Positions 1 to 6,297 of a stretch of 6,297 bases of DNA are shown in pieces. Source of the stretch: Candidatus Aegiribacteria sp. (GTDB taxonomy: Bacteria > Fermentibacterota > Fermentibacteria > Fermentibacterales > JCC-6). Under the pieces are notes generated by a model, which had not been told where the DNA came from, ran no database searches, and was given only the letters and a program-made list of their open reading frames with translations. The stretch spans positions 1 through 6,297 of the forward strand of contig DAOWNO010000133.1 of assembly GCA_030642525.1 (NCBI GenBank), given 5' to 3'. Numbering within the stretch: the first letter of the stretch is position 1; every line of letters starts with the position of its first letter. Position numbers and translations under genes: made by a program.

Positions 1-13
1 CGGCTGTACACTT

Positions 14-43
14 TTGACTTCGGTTTTGTCATACAGTTATGTT
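14..43 (+). promoter_or_regulatory. possible sigma-70-type promoter of the kinase gene
   Basis: TTGACT at 14-19 matches the -35 consensus in five of six positions. It is followed after 18 bp by TATGTT at 38-43, which matches the -10 consensus in four of six. This would place transcription start near position 50 and give a leader of about 35 nt. An alternative -10 hexamer, TAAAAT at 43-48, is a better match on its own but lies 23 bp from the -35 box, which is too far. Promoter consensus in this lineage is not known to me, so this is a weak call. Confidence 0.3.
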
Positions 44-70
44 AAAATAGGTGGTGTTCACTTAACTTGC

Positions 71-76
71 GAGGGG
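71..76 (+). promoter_or_regulatory. Shine-Dalgarno sequence that decides the kinase start
   Basis: GAGGGG lies eight bases before a TTG codon at 85-87. The longest open frame can also begin at the TTG at 67, but that codon lies upstream of this ribosome binding site and has no purine-rich sequence before it. The site therefore favours initiation at 85. No in-frame ATG is close to this point, so a TTG start is likely in either case. Confidence 0.65.
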
Positions 77-84
77 AAATTCAG

Positions 85-2325
85 TTGGATAAGGAACATA
101 TCAGGCAATATTTTGAACTCGGTCTGATCGGTATGGCATTCGTCACTCCTGAGAAAAACATTATTGAAGTCAATGATTTCTTATGTGATATCCTCGGCTA
201 TACCAGGGATGAACTGCTCAGGATCAAGTGGTCTGATATTTCCCACCCTGATGACCTGCGGCTGAATGAAATCAGACTCAATCAGATGCTTTCAGGTGAT
301 GTGGACGGTTATTCGATTGAGAAAAGTCTCATTTGCAAAGACGGGAGATCCATTTTTGTTAATATCTCATCGAAGTGCACCAGGCGAGATGATGGTTCCG
401 TAGAACAGATTCTTTCACTCGTGCAGGATATCACCAAAAGAAAAAATGCTGAAGATATCACCAGGGAATCTGAACTGAAATACAGAACAGTCGTTGAGAA
501 CGCGAGAGAGTACATCTGGCAGCTTGACGTGAAAGGAAATTTCGTATTCATCAACAGGTACGCCGAAGAAATGGCCGGTGTAAAAAGTATCGATTTGGAA
601 GGCAAGCATTTCTCATATTCTGTTCATCATGGTGATCTGGAATATGTCACGGCTATATTCCTGGACACTCTGAATGGAAATGTGAACAATTATCAAACCA
701 GGATAGTCGATGAGAAAGGTAATGAAGGTGTTCTGCTTGTTCAGACGATTCCCCTGCACGAAGACGGAGAGATAACCGGTACTCTGAGTTTCGGAAGAAA
801 TATCACCGAACGCATAAAAACGGAAGAGGCGTTGCGCGAAAGCGAGGACAAATACCGCACTCTTGTCGAACAGAGTCATGACGGCATCTACATTTACAAG
901 AGAAACAGGTTCCTCTTTGTCAATGACCGTGTCTGCGAACTCACCGGATACAGCAAGGAAGAATTGTACGATCTGGATTTCCTTCAGCTGATACATCCTG
1001 ATGACAGGGCAGAAATCGAGAGATACGAAAGAAATAGATCTATAGGAAAGGACATCCCAATCGTCTATCAGACCAGGATTGTCTCAAAGGACGGACAGAT
1101 CAGGTTTATTGACCTGTCAGTCAGGATCATTACCTATCAGGGTGAATCCGCAATACTTGGATTGGGAAGAGATATTTCTGATCAGCTGAAGCTTGACGAG
1201 GAGAGACAGAAAGTCCAGAGCCTGGAGTCACTGGGGATTTTTGCAGGAGGCATTGCACACGATTTTAACAACTTCCTCACAGGTATCCTAGGCAACATAT
1301 CCCTCGCAAAATCAATGTCTGAACCGGGAAGCGATATCTACAGGATTCTCTCTAACTCGGAGAACGCATCCAACAAGGCATCCAGTCTGACCCACCAGCT
1401 TCTGACCTTCGCTAAGGGAGGAGTACCGGTAAAAGAGAATGTCTCCATAAATGAACTGCTGAGACAATCAGCAGATTTCGTCCTGAGCGGTTCCAATGTA
1501 AACGCATCGTACGACATTCCCTGCGATCTCTGGGCATTGAATGTGGACAAAGGGCAGATCAGCCAGGTTATTCAGAATATCATCATCAATGCCGACCAAT
1601 CCATGTCGGATGGAGGAGAAGTGCTGATCAAGGCTCGGAATACGGAGATTGATAGCAAAACCTCCATGCAATTGAATCCGGGTAGATACGTAATAATTGA
1701 GATAAGTGACAGTGGCACAGGGATATTAGAAGATCATTTATCGAATATCTTCGATCCTTTCTATTCAACGAAAAAGAAAGGAAGCGGTCTGGGTCTTACA
1801 ACCGCTTTCTCGATAATAAAGAAACATGATGGAAATATCGCAGCGCAAAGCAAATATGGTATCGGAACAACTTTCACTATCCATCTCCCGGCATCAACCG
1901 ATAAAGTAATCAGGAAGAAGATTGGAAAGGATTCTTCCGAAATCCATGAGGGACGGATACTTGTCATGGACGATAAGGAAATCGTAAGATCCACTGTATC
2001 CAGCATGCTTGAACACCTTGCTTATGAAGTCGAGTACACAATGAATGGAGAAGAGGCGATAGAGAAGTACCGTAATGCAATGCAAAACGGTGAACCTTTC
2101 AGGCTTGTGATTCTGGATCTATCAGTCCCCGGAGGAAAGGGCGGAAAGGAAACGATAGAGGAACTGATGAAGATCGACCCTGCTGTAAGAGCGATCGTAT
2201 CAAGTGGATATTCCACGGATCCGATTATGTCCCGTTACGGGGAATACGGTTTCATGGGAGTAATAATGAAACCTTATACACTCGGAAAAATCGAATCAAG
2301 CATGCGCGAAATAATCCAATCATGA
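85..2325 (+). CDS. hybrid sensor histidine kinase (PAS-PAS-PAS-HisKA-HATPase-REC)
   Basis: This cytoplasmic hybrid kinase is predicted to autophosphorylate on His and pass the phosphate to its own receiver. Numbering is from the TTG at 85 (746 aa). Three PAS domains lie at about 5-120, 125-245 and 250-369. Each ends in the usual DIT/NIT/DIS-type linker (D115, N239, D363). The H box is GGIAHDFNNF, with phospho-acceptor His392. The ATPase domain has the N box (N502), the G1 box DSGTGI (D542), the F box FDPFYS (556-561) and the G2 box GSGLGL (566-571). The receiver has acidic residues D629 and D630, phospho-acceptor D678, S706/S707 and K729 before Pro. All catalytic residues are present and the gene looks intact. 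There is no signal peptide or membrane helix, so the PAS domains probably sense an internal cue. No Hpt domain, response regulator or other two-component gene is adjacent, so it appears to be an orphan; input and output are unknown. The start rests on the GAGGGG site; a TTG at 67 would add six residues. Confidence 0.95.
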   Translation: MDKEHIRQYFELGLIGMAFVTPEKNIIEVNDFLCDILGYTRDELLRIKWSDISHPDDLRLNEIRLNQMLSGDVDGYSIEKSLICKDGRSIFVNISSKCTRRDDGSVEQILSLVQDITKRKNAEDITRESELKYRTVVENAREYIWQLDVKGNFVFINRYAEEMAGVKSIDLEGKHFSYSVHHGDLEYVTAIFLDTLNGNVNNYQTRIVDEKGNEGVLLVQTIPLHEDGEITGTLSFGRNITERIKTEEALRESEDKYRTLVEQSHDGIYIYKRNRFLFVNDRVCELTGYSKEELYDLDFLQLIHPDDRAEIERYERNRSIGKDIPIVYQTRIVSKDGQIRFIDLSVRIITYQGESAILGLGRDISDQLKLDEERQKVQSLESLGIFAGGIAHDFNNFLTGILGNISLAKSMSEPGSDIYRILSNSENASNKASSLTHQLLTFAKGGVPVKENVSINELLRQSADFVLSGSNVNASYDIPCDLWALNVDKGQISQVIQNIIINADQSMSDGGEVLIKARNTEIDSKTSMQLNPGRYVIIEISDSGTGILEDHLSNIFDPFYSTKKKGSGLGLTTAFSIIKKHDGNIAAQSKYGIGTTFTIHLPASTDKVIRKKIGKDSSEIHEGRILVMDDKEIVRSTVSSMLEHLAYEVEYTMNGEEAIEKYRNAMQNGEPFRLVILDLSVPGGKGGKETIEELMKIDPAVRAIVSSGYSTDPIMSRYGEYGFMGVIMKPYTLGKIESSMREIIQS

Positions 2326-2352
2326 TTCCAATTGCGTCCTGTTCTCTTTTAT

Positions 2353-4077
2353 CTAATCTGAAATAACCAGGCACCTTCCGGTTACGATTGAACTTCCGGC
2401 ATTAATGCGGTAGAAATACATTCCGGAATCAATGCCATTCGGGTTCCAGTTAACGGAATAGGTTCCTGGTATCTGCTCTCCCTGTGTAAGTTCACTGATC
2501 AGTCGCCCTCTAACATCGAATACCCTGATGGATACTTCACATGTACCGGACAGAGAATAGACAAATGCAGTCTGAGAACTGAAAGGATTCGGATAATTCC
2601 GGATCGAATTGATCAGACCAGAGCCACAGTCACCCGTCTCAAATCCTGTCCCGGGATAAACGAATTCGTAGAGATCGACTCCGGTATCTCCTGCGGCATT
2701 TGACCCGGAAATCCGTACAGAATAGGTTCCATTCCCGGAAGCCTCAAAAGTACCCTCCCAGACTGTTCCGCTGCCGGTCATTTCTACGAATGCTACGGAA
2801 TCATCGGGAAATTCCACTCTCAACATGGGTATGGAGTTCAGTTTGATGTAATAGACCGATTTCGCTTCATTGCAACCGTACTCGCCACGTTCAAAGATCA
2901 CATGAAAATTCATGTATCCGTCAACGGTGCATTTTGGAAACCTGATTTTCTCGTTCGACAGGAACGCGGCTTCCTGGATCAGGGTAAGGTCATCATCACT
3001 CATTGGCAGTCCATAACCGTCGAGGTTGCCGTTTATCTTGGTGTGATAGGCCGATGTGGTCTGCTGTGAGCTTTTGGCCCAGACAATATGGATATTGTTC
3101 TCCTCATCGATATCCATCTGTGGTGACCAGGCCTGATTGCTGCTGGGTGTAAGGAAACTCTCATCGATGCAGATACTTCCATCGGGATAGAGTTTCATAT
3201 AGCAAAGAAGGTTGGAGGACCCGGTCCATTGCTGCCAGATGATGTGAGCATTTCCGTTACTGTCACAGCATATCTGAGGTTTATTCATCTGGTTGGAAGC
3301 ATTGTAGCATAGGGATATCGGGGTCGCCCAGGAAGTTCCACCATCATCACTGTATGAACAGGTTATATCATGCATACTGCAGGACCAGACAATATAAATC
3401 CTGCCATCTGGCGTGACAGCAGTTCGTATTTCGTTAGTCCATGCGCTCGCTCCAGTGATGATGGTTTCTCCGCTTACGAGTATCGTCCCGTCCACATCTA
3501 TTTTCGTGAACTGAATGCTGGAACCACCTGAGAAAATGTACGTGATATTATCTTCACTAACTGTACCTTCAGAATCAAGTGTGGGCTGCTCAAAGTATAT
3601 GTTCTCCGAGGGATTATTGATTATAAGAGGGTTGTTGCCCGGTCCGTTCCATTCCAGATTCTCTTCGATGATATCCCCATTGTTTTCAAGAATATACATA
3701 TCATAATTATTGGAATACTGATACAGCTTGACTGCGGCGTATATTATGTTGTCGGCACCACTGTTGATTCTTGTGTTAAGCCACCAGTAGTTCCAGTTCG
3801 GATGGCTCCAGATTTCCTTCTCACTGACCCATCCTTCGTATAAAGCTTCATTCGAAGCAACATGAATAGTTATGTCCCCGCCCGATTCCGTATGGCTTAC
3901 TGTAAATGTCGGCTGATCGCAGCAATCGGAATCTATTCTGACTGCTGATATTCCCTCTGTTAAATCGGGTAGCTCTGAATATCCTGTATGTTCACCCAGC
4001 ATAAGGTCTCCCGAAAACGCGAAACAGGACACCACGGACAGAACCATCAGGCAGAAGCTTAATCTGACAGCATACAT
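2353..4077 (-). CDS. secreted beta-propeller (BNR/sialidase-like) protein with C-terminal YPNPF sorting-type domain
   Basis: The 574-aa product begins with a signal peptide: a short N region with Arg5, a hydrophobic core to about residue 19, and a likely cleavage after Ala20 (CFA) or Ser22. V-V-S-C at 15-18 also resembles a lipobox, so lipidation at Cys18 cannot be excluded. The middle has repeats of a 'D-x-x-G-x-x-H-I-V-W' type: PDGRIYIVW (223-231), SNGNAHIIW (273-281), EENNIHIVW (325-333), and a divergent copy ending FHVIF (391-395). There is one Asp box, SDDGGTSW (243-250). This is the pattern of beta-propeller blades in the sialidase/BNR superfamily. No catalytic sialidase residues can be assigned, so enzymatic activity is not claimed. 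Residues about 487-574 form a FlgD-like/Por-secretion-type domain with NYPNPF (494-499), a DVRGRL turn and a GMYFYR strand, known from type IX secretion cargo. The start is supported by AGGGAGGGTT at 4081-4090, with GGAGG six bases before the ATG. The product probably acts at or beyond the outer surface. At least fifteen Cys are present, which is many for an exported protein. Confidence 0.88.
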   Translation of the reverse strand: MYAVRLSFCLMVLSVVSCFAFSGDLMLGEHTGYSELPDLTEGISAVRIDSDCCDQPTFTVSHTESGGDITIHVASNEALYEGWVSEKEIWSHPNWNYWWLNTRINSGADNIIYAAVKLYQYSNNYDMYILENNGDIIEENLEWNGPGNNPLIINNPSENIYFEQPTLDSEGTVSEDNITYIFSGGSSIQFTKIDVDGTILVSGETIITGASAWTNEIRTAVTPDGRIYIVWSCSMHDITCSYSDDGGTSWATPISLCYNASNQMNKPQICCDSNGNAHIIWQQWTGSSNLLCYMKLYPDGSICIDESFLTPSSNQAWSPQMDIDEENNIHIVWAKSSQQTTSAYHTKINGNLDGYGLPMSDDDLTLIQEAAFLSNEKIRFPKCTVDGYMNFHVIFERGEYGCNEAKSVYYIKLNSIPMLRVEFPDDSVAFVEMTGSGTVWEGTFEASGNGTYSVRISGSNAAGDTGVDLYEFVYPGTGFETGDCGSGLINSIRNYPNPFSSQTAFVYSLSGTCEVSIRVFDVRGRLISELTQGEQIPGTYSVNWNPNGIDSGMYFYRINAGSSIVTGRCLVISD

Positions 4078-4415
4078 ATAAACCCTCCCTCAATTGAATT
4101 TCCTGAGATAGCAAGTTCCAGCCAAAGCATCATCGGAAGACTGAATTCACAGGTAACTAAAGGAGACGCATCCAGGTCTTCTCCATGAAGCGAGTGTTAT
4201 TTTCTTCCCTTCAGGTGTCTGAAAAGCAAAACTAACACAATATTACAATAAGCATACTCACGGAATTCGCAAACCCTGCAGGAAACAGCACACTTAAATG
4301 AGTTTGCCGGAGTGTATTTGTATGATGATAGGCGAACCTGATATCGTTGTTCTCCAGAAACAAGCCGATGTTAGGTGCGTAAACCGCTTAACTTAGAATA
4401 CAGGAAAAGGAAACA
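4078..4415. other. divergent intergenic region, 338 bp, no gene seen
   Basis: This stretch separates the propeller gene (leftward) from the lipoprotein gene (rightward) and must carry promoters for one or both. Facing left, the only certain element is the strong ribosome binding site at 4081-4090. Facing right, TAGAAT at 4394-4399 could be a -10 box (five of six matches to TATAAT), but it has no good -35 partner and would leave a leader of only about 10 nt. GGAAAAGG at 4403-4410 is a fair ribosome binding site for the ATG at 4416. Small symmetric elements are the 8-bp palindrome CCTGCAGG (4275-4282) and a weak hairpin TTCAG-GTGT-CTGAA (4210-4223). Neither has a T run, so neither looks like an intrinsic terminator. 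No tRNA-like or riboswitch-like fold was recognised by eye. Confidence 0.6.
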
Positions 4416-4874
4416 ATGAATCTCATAACATACGCAGTAATGTTTTCAGGCTTATCATTACTTATGATAAGTTGCGGTGCCGCTGACTCGGATGATGAAT
4501 ATTCCGATAGATTTTCATTACTGGATGGAAATAGCTTTGTGCTGGAGATTGACAGAATTATAGAAATGCCGGATGCTAAACTTCCGATGGATGACTTTCA
4601 GGAAAGTGATTACATAAGGATAAGTGAAGGCTCTCAATATCATGTATCTTTCACCAAATTCGGGCATGTTGTAACAATCGAACCTGGTGCTATCAGTGGC
4701 CGGAAGATAAATGATGATGGCGAATTGAAAATTTATGAACTTTATGAAGATGTATTTGCTGGAGGACGATTTGTCATATGGATGTGTAATGACAGTTTGG
4801 AAGCGGAACTGACAATATATGGCTCCGGGGTTCCAGTAATTCAGAGCGAACGTGGTTATCTGCTGGTGGAATAA
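4416..4874 (+). CDS. small predicted lipoprotein of unknown family
   Basis: I do not recognise the family of this 152-aa product. Residues 1-19 form a hydrophobic leader, followed by Cys20 in the context L-L-M-I-S-C-G. That resembles a signal peptidase II lipobox, with Met instead of Leu at -3. The N region lacks Lys or Arg, which is atypical and lowers certainty. After Cys20 comes an acidic Asp/Ser/Glu-rich tether (about 23-31), then a mainly beta-strand-like domain of about 120 residues. Its alternating hydrophobic strands include FVLEIDRI, YHVSFTKFG, VVTIEPGAI and AELTIYGSG. It contains one further Cys (in WMCND). If mature, it would be membrane-anchored and face the periplasm or surface. 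Start evidence is GGAAAAGG at 4403-4410, five bases before the ATG. The next gene on the same strand starts 123 bp downstream but has its own candidate promoter, so co-transcription is uncertain. Confidence 0.75.
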   Translation: MNLITYAVMFSGLSLLMISCGAADSDDEYSDRFSLLDGNSFVLEIDRIIEMPDAKLPMDDFQESDYIRISEGSQYHVSFTKFGHVVTIEPGAISGRKINDDGELKIYELYEDVFAGGRFVIWMCNDSLEAELTIYGSGVPVIQSERGYLLVE

Positions 4875-4885
4875 TGATTAAGGAT

Positions 4886-4916
4886 AAGTCATAACGACTT
4901 CGTCAACGGTCTTGAC
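4886..4916. repeat. two adjacent inverted repeats, each 5-bp arms with 5-nt centre
   Basis: AAGTC-ATAAC-GACTT (4886-4900) is followed after one base by GTCAA-CGGTC-TTGAC (4902-4916). Both have perfect 5-bp arms and a 5-nt centre. The right arm of the second unit is also the first five bases of a perfect TTGACA hexamer. This could be an operator pair controlling the peptidase promoter, or two weak hairpins at the 3' end of the lipoprotein transcript. No T run follows, which argues against an intrinsic terminator. The arms are short enough that chance remains possible. Confidence 0.4.
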
Positions 4917-4940
4917 ATTCACCCTGAAGTAATAAATAAA
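4912..4940 (+). promoter_or_regulatory. candidate promoter of the C25-like peptidase gene
   Basis: TTGACA at 4912-4917 is a perfect -35 consensus. After 17 bp comes AATAAA at 4935-4940 (four of six matches to TATAAT). TAAATA at 4933-4938, with a 15-bp spacer, is an alternative in the same A/T-rich block. Transcription would begin near 4947 and give a leader of about 50 nt. The -35 box is embedded in an inverted repeat, so a repressor or activator binding there could control access. Confidence 0.45.
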
Positions 4941-4986
4941 GAAAAGCAAGTATTGAAATGGCGTTGATTGATGTACGTGATTTAAT

Positions 4987-4993
4987 GGGGGGG
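4987..4993 (+). promoter_or_regulatory. G7 homopolymer forming the peptidase ribosome binding site
   Basis: Seven consecutive G residues followed by T lie four bases before the ATG at 4998. GGGGGT can pair with the anti-Shine-Dalgarno core through one G-U wobble, and the run offers several registers with spacers of about 4-6 nt. It is the longest G run I noticed in the window. Such tracts are prone to slippage, and a change in length would alter spacing to the start codon. Loss of one G would also place the ATGs at 4958 and 4985 in frame with the peptidase. Confidence 0.45.
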
Positions 4994-4997
4994 TATT

Positions 4998-6297
4998 ATG
5001 AAAAATCACCGCGACACTATACGTTTTTCCGGAAGGATAGAAGGAGCTGGCTCTCTACTGCTTCTCCTGTGCGTTCTGTGTATCATTTCAGTTCCTGTCA
5101 TGGCTCAGTGGACCGCGGATCGGGGATCATTCAGATACGCTATAGTGGTAAAGCAGGATACGTATCTGATTCCTGACTGGGCTGAAGTGGTTGACAGCCT
5201 GCAGGTGAAGTATTCAGCAGGAATCTTTACTTACTCCAGCGATATTTTTGAAGTGCAGGATGCTGTTGGCGCATACGCACCGGACTATCTGGCTTTTGTA
5301 GCTGAATGGAATGACGCAACAGCGACATTTGTGAGTAATGCATGGCTGTTCGGACGAGGACTTGATGAAGATCCATACGGAGACGCAGTATGGGGAATCA
5401 TTACAGGATACTATGTATCCGATGCTCTAAGACTGGCTACCGGTCCCGATGGGTTCGATGTAAAAACCGTTCTCGGAGGAACAACCAGCTGTGACCTTAC
5501 TCATTACCCGCAGGGCATTTCCACAAGCGAGGCCACCTATGGTCTTTACTACACGAAGGCACTTAATGACCCGAATGCCGTTCAACACACAGATGGGCCT
5601 ACTGACAGGACGGAATGGCTCGTTAACTGCCTGAATGCCGACAGTATCAATATTTTCATTACAAGCGGACATGGTGCTCATTACCAGTGGCAGATGCATT
5701 ATCCAACTGCCGGTCTGGAAGGATATTTCAGATCGTTTGGTTCTCTTGGAGTGCAGGCACTCGGTCTTTCACATGCTAGCGAAGTATTTGAAATTAATTC
5801 TGACAATCCGAAGATATTCTTTGGCCTGGGAAATTGCCAGATAGGCAAGATAGTCAGTTATAACTCAATGGCCCTTGGATGGCTTCATACAGCCGGGGCC
5901 TATTTCTATACCGGCTATGTTATTAACGAAGGTGGGTCCAGCCAGCAGCATGGAGGTACCAAGGCGTATTTTGAGCGTCAGGCGCACTACACCTGGCCAC
6001 AGGCGTACTATCTGGCGAATCAGGCTCTTTACTACGACAAGTACAATGCAACTCCTGGAGCTGCGGGTGCACCGGACCTGAATGGTTCAGCACTGTACGG
6101 AGACCCCGCCATGGAGGCAAGGGTACCCGACATAGGCGTTTATGATCCTCTGCTCTATTCTGAAGATGTACAGGTTGACAGTTCGGGTGCTTCATGGCAG
6201 GTCACCGTGACTATCACGATGAATGTGGATGGAAACCCGGGTTATACAAGCAAGTGGGGGTTCAGGTCTCCGATTGTACTTTTTCCCTTCAGAATAC
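4998..6297 (+). CDS. secreted C25/gingipain-like (clan CD) cysteine peptidase, 3' end cut by window
   Basis: The frame is open from the ATG at 4998 to the window edge (433 codons, no stop), so the protein is partial. A signal peptide has a long N region (about 1-18, with several Lys/Arg), a Leu-rich core (about 20-31) and probable cleavage after Ala36 (P-V-M-A before Q-W). The mature N-terminal part contains the stretch LDEDPYGDAVWGIITGYYVSD (122-142, written here only as a landmark span: L122 to D142), which I recall from C25-like proteins of environmental bacteria. A beta strand leading to S-G-H-G puts the putative catalytic His at 225. A second strand leading to G-L-G-N-C-Q-I-G puts the putative nucleophile Cys at 280. 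This order, His after a strand and then Cys after the next strand, is the clan CD (caspase/gingipain fold) signature. GWLHTAGA (294-301) and SALYGDPAM (364-372) also fit the end of a C25-type domain. From about 373 a beta-rich, Ig-like region begins and is truncated. The product is likely exported; whether it carries a type IX sorting tail cannot be seen. Its substrate is unknown. Confidence 0.85.
   Translation, partial: MKNHRDTIRFSGRIEGAGSLLLLLCVLCIISVPVMAQWTADRGSFRYAIVVKQDTYLIPDWAEVVDSLQVKYSAGIFTYSSDIFEVQDAVGAYAPDYLAFVAEWNDATATFVSNAWLFGRGLDEDPYGDAVWGIITGYYVSDALRLATGPDGFDVKTVLGGTTSCDLTHYPQGISTSEATYGLYYTKALNDPNAVQHTDGPTDRTEWLVNCLNADSINIFITSGHGAHYQWQMHYPTAGLEGYFRSFGSLGVQALGLSHASEVFEINSDNPKIFFGLGNCQIGKIVSYNSMALGWLHTAGAYFYTGYVINEGGSSQQHGGTKAYFERQAHYTWPQAYYLANQALYYDKYNATPGAAGAPDLNGSALYGDPAMEARVPDIGVYDPLLYSEDVQVDSSGASWQVTVTITMNVDGNPGYTSKWGFRSPIVLFPFRI

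Noticed and set aside
2353..4077. Annotation of the propeller protein as an active sialidase
   Set aside because: Only one clear Asp box is present, and the arginine triad, Tyr/Glu pair and acid/base Asp of sialidases cannot be assigned from the sequence.
4210..4223. Hairpin TTCAG-GTGT-CTGAA as a terminator
   Set aside because: The stem is only five A/T-rich base pairs and no T run follows on either strand. It also lies upstream of both flanking genes, where a terminator is not expected.
4185..4235. 16-codon open frame (starts MKRVLFSSLQ) in the divergent intergenic region
   Set aside because: It has a basic, hydrophobic start like a leader peptide, but the nearest purine-rich sequence (AGGAGA) is well over ten bases upstream and the frame is very short. 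No support beyond chance.
4958..5176. 72-codon open frame starting at ATG 4958
   Set aside because: It overlaps the N-terminus of the peptidase in another frame, has no good ribosome binding site and no recognisable protein character. The peptidase frame at 4998 has a signal peptide and conserved motifs.
5427..5699. Minus-strand 90-codon open frame inside the peptidase gene
   Set aside because: It is antisense to a conserved coding region containing the His motif, and its sequence shows no domain character.
5923..6195. Minus-strand 90-codon open frame near the right end
   Set aside because: It is antisense to the conserved GWLHTAGA-to-LYGDP part of the peptidase. Its Pro/Arg/His-rich composition is typical of a shadow frame.

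Overview
The window holds four protein genes and no RNA gene, mobile element or CRISPR array that I can support. The base composition is moderate, a little below 50% GC by eye. The combination of genes (a multi-PAS hybrid histidine kinase, a secreted beta-propeller with a C-terminal 'YPNPF' sorting-type domain, and a C25/gingipain-like clan CD cysteine peptidase) fits an uncultured Gram-negative lineage of the FCB type (Fermentibacteria/Cloacimonadota/WOR-3-like) with type IX-like secretion. That assignment is an inference from protein style, not a phylogenetic result.

Layout. 1-84: leader with a possible promoter and a clear Shine-Dalgarno sequence. 85-2325 (+): cytoplasmic hybrid histidine kinase with three PAS domains, HisKA, HATPase and a C-terminal receiver. 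2353-4077 (-): secreted beta-propeller protein, convergent with the kinase and only 27 bp from it. 4078-4415: 338-bp divergent intergenic region. 4416-4874 (+): small predicted lipoprotein of unknown family. 4875-4997: intergenic stretch with two adjacent 5-5-5 inverted repeats, a perfect TTGACA box and a run of seven G just before a start codon. 4998-6297 (+): secreted clan CD (C25-like) cysteine peptidase, cut by the window edge. It is the main gene of the right half and has no stop codon inside the window.

How the genes may relate. Three of the four products look exported (propeller, lipoprotein, peptidase). The kinase is an intracellular signalling protein with no response regulator output gene beside it. 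Nothing in the sequence directly links it to the exported genes. The strongest leads for follow-up are the C25-like peptidase with its unusual control region (inverted repeats on the -35 box, G7 tract at the ribosome binding site) and the unassigned lipoprotein just upstream of it.
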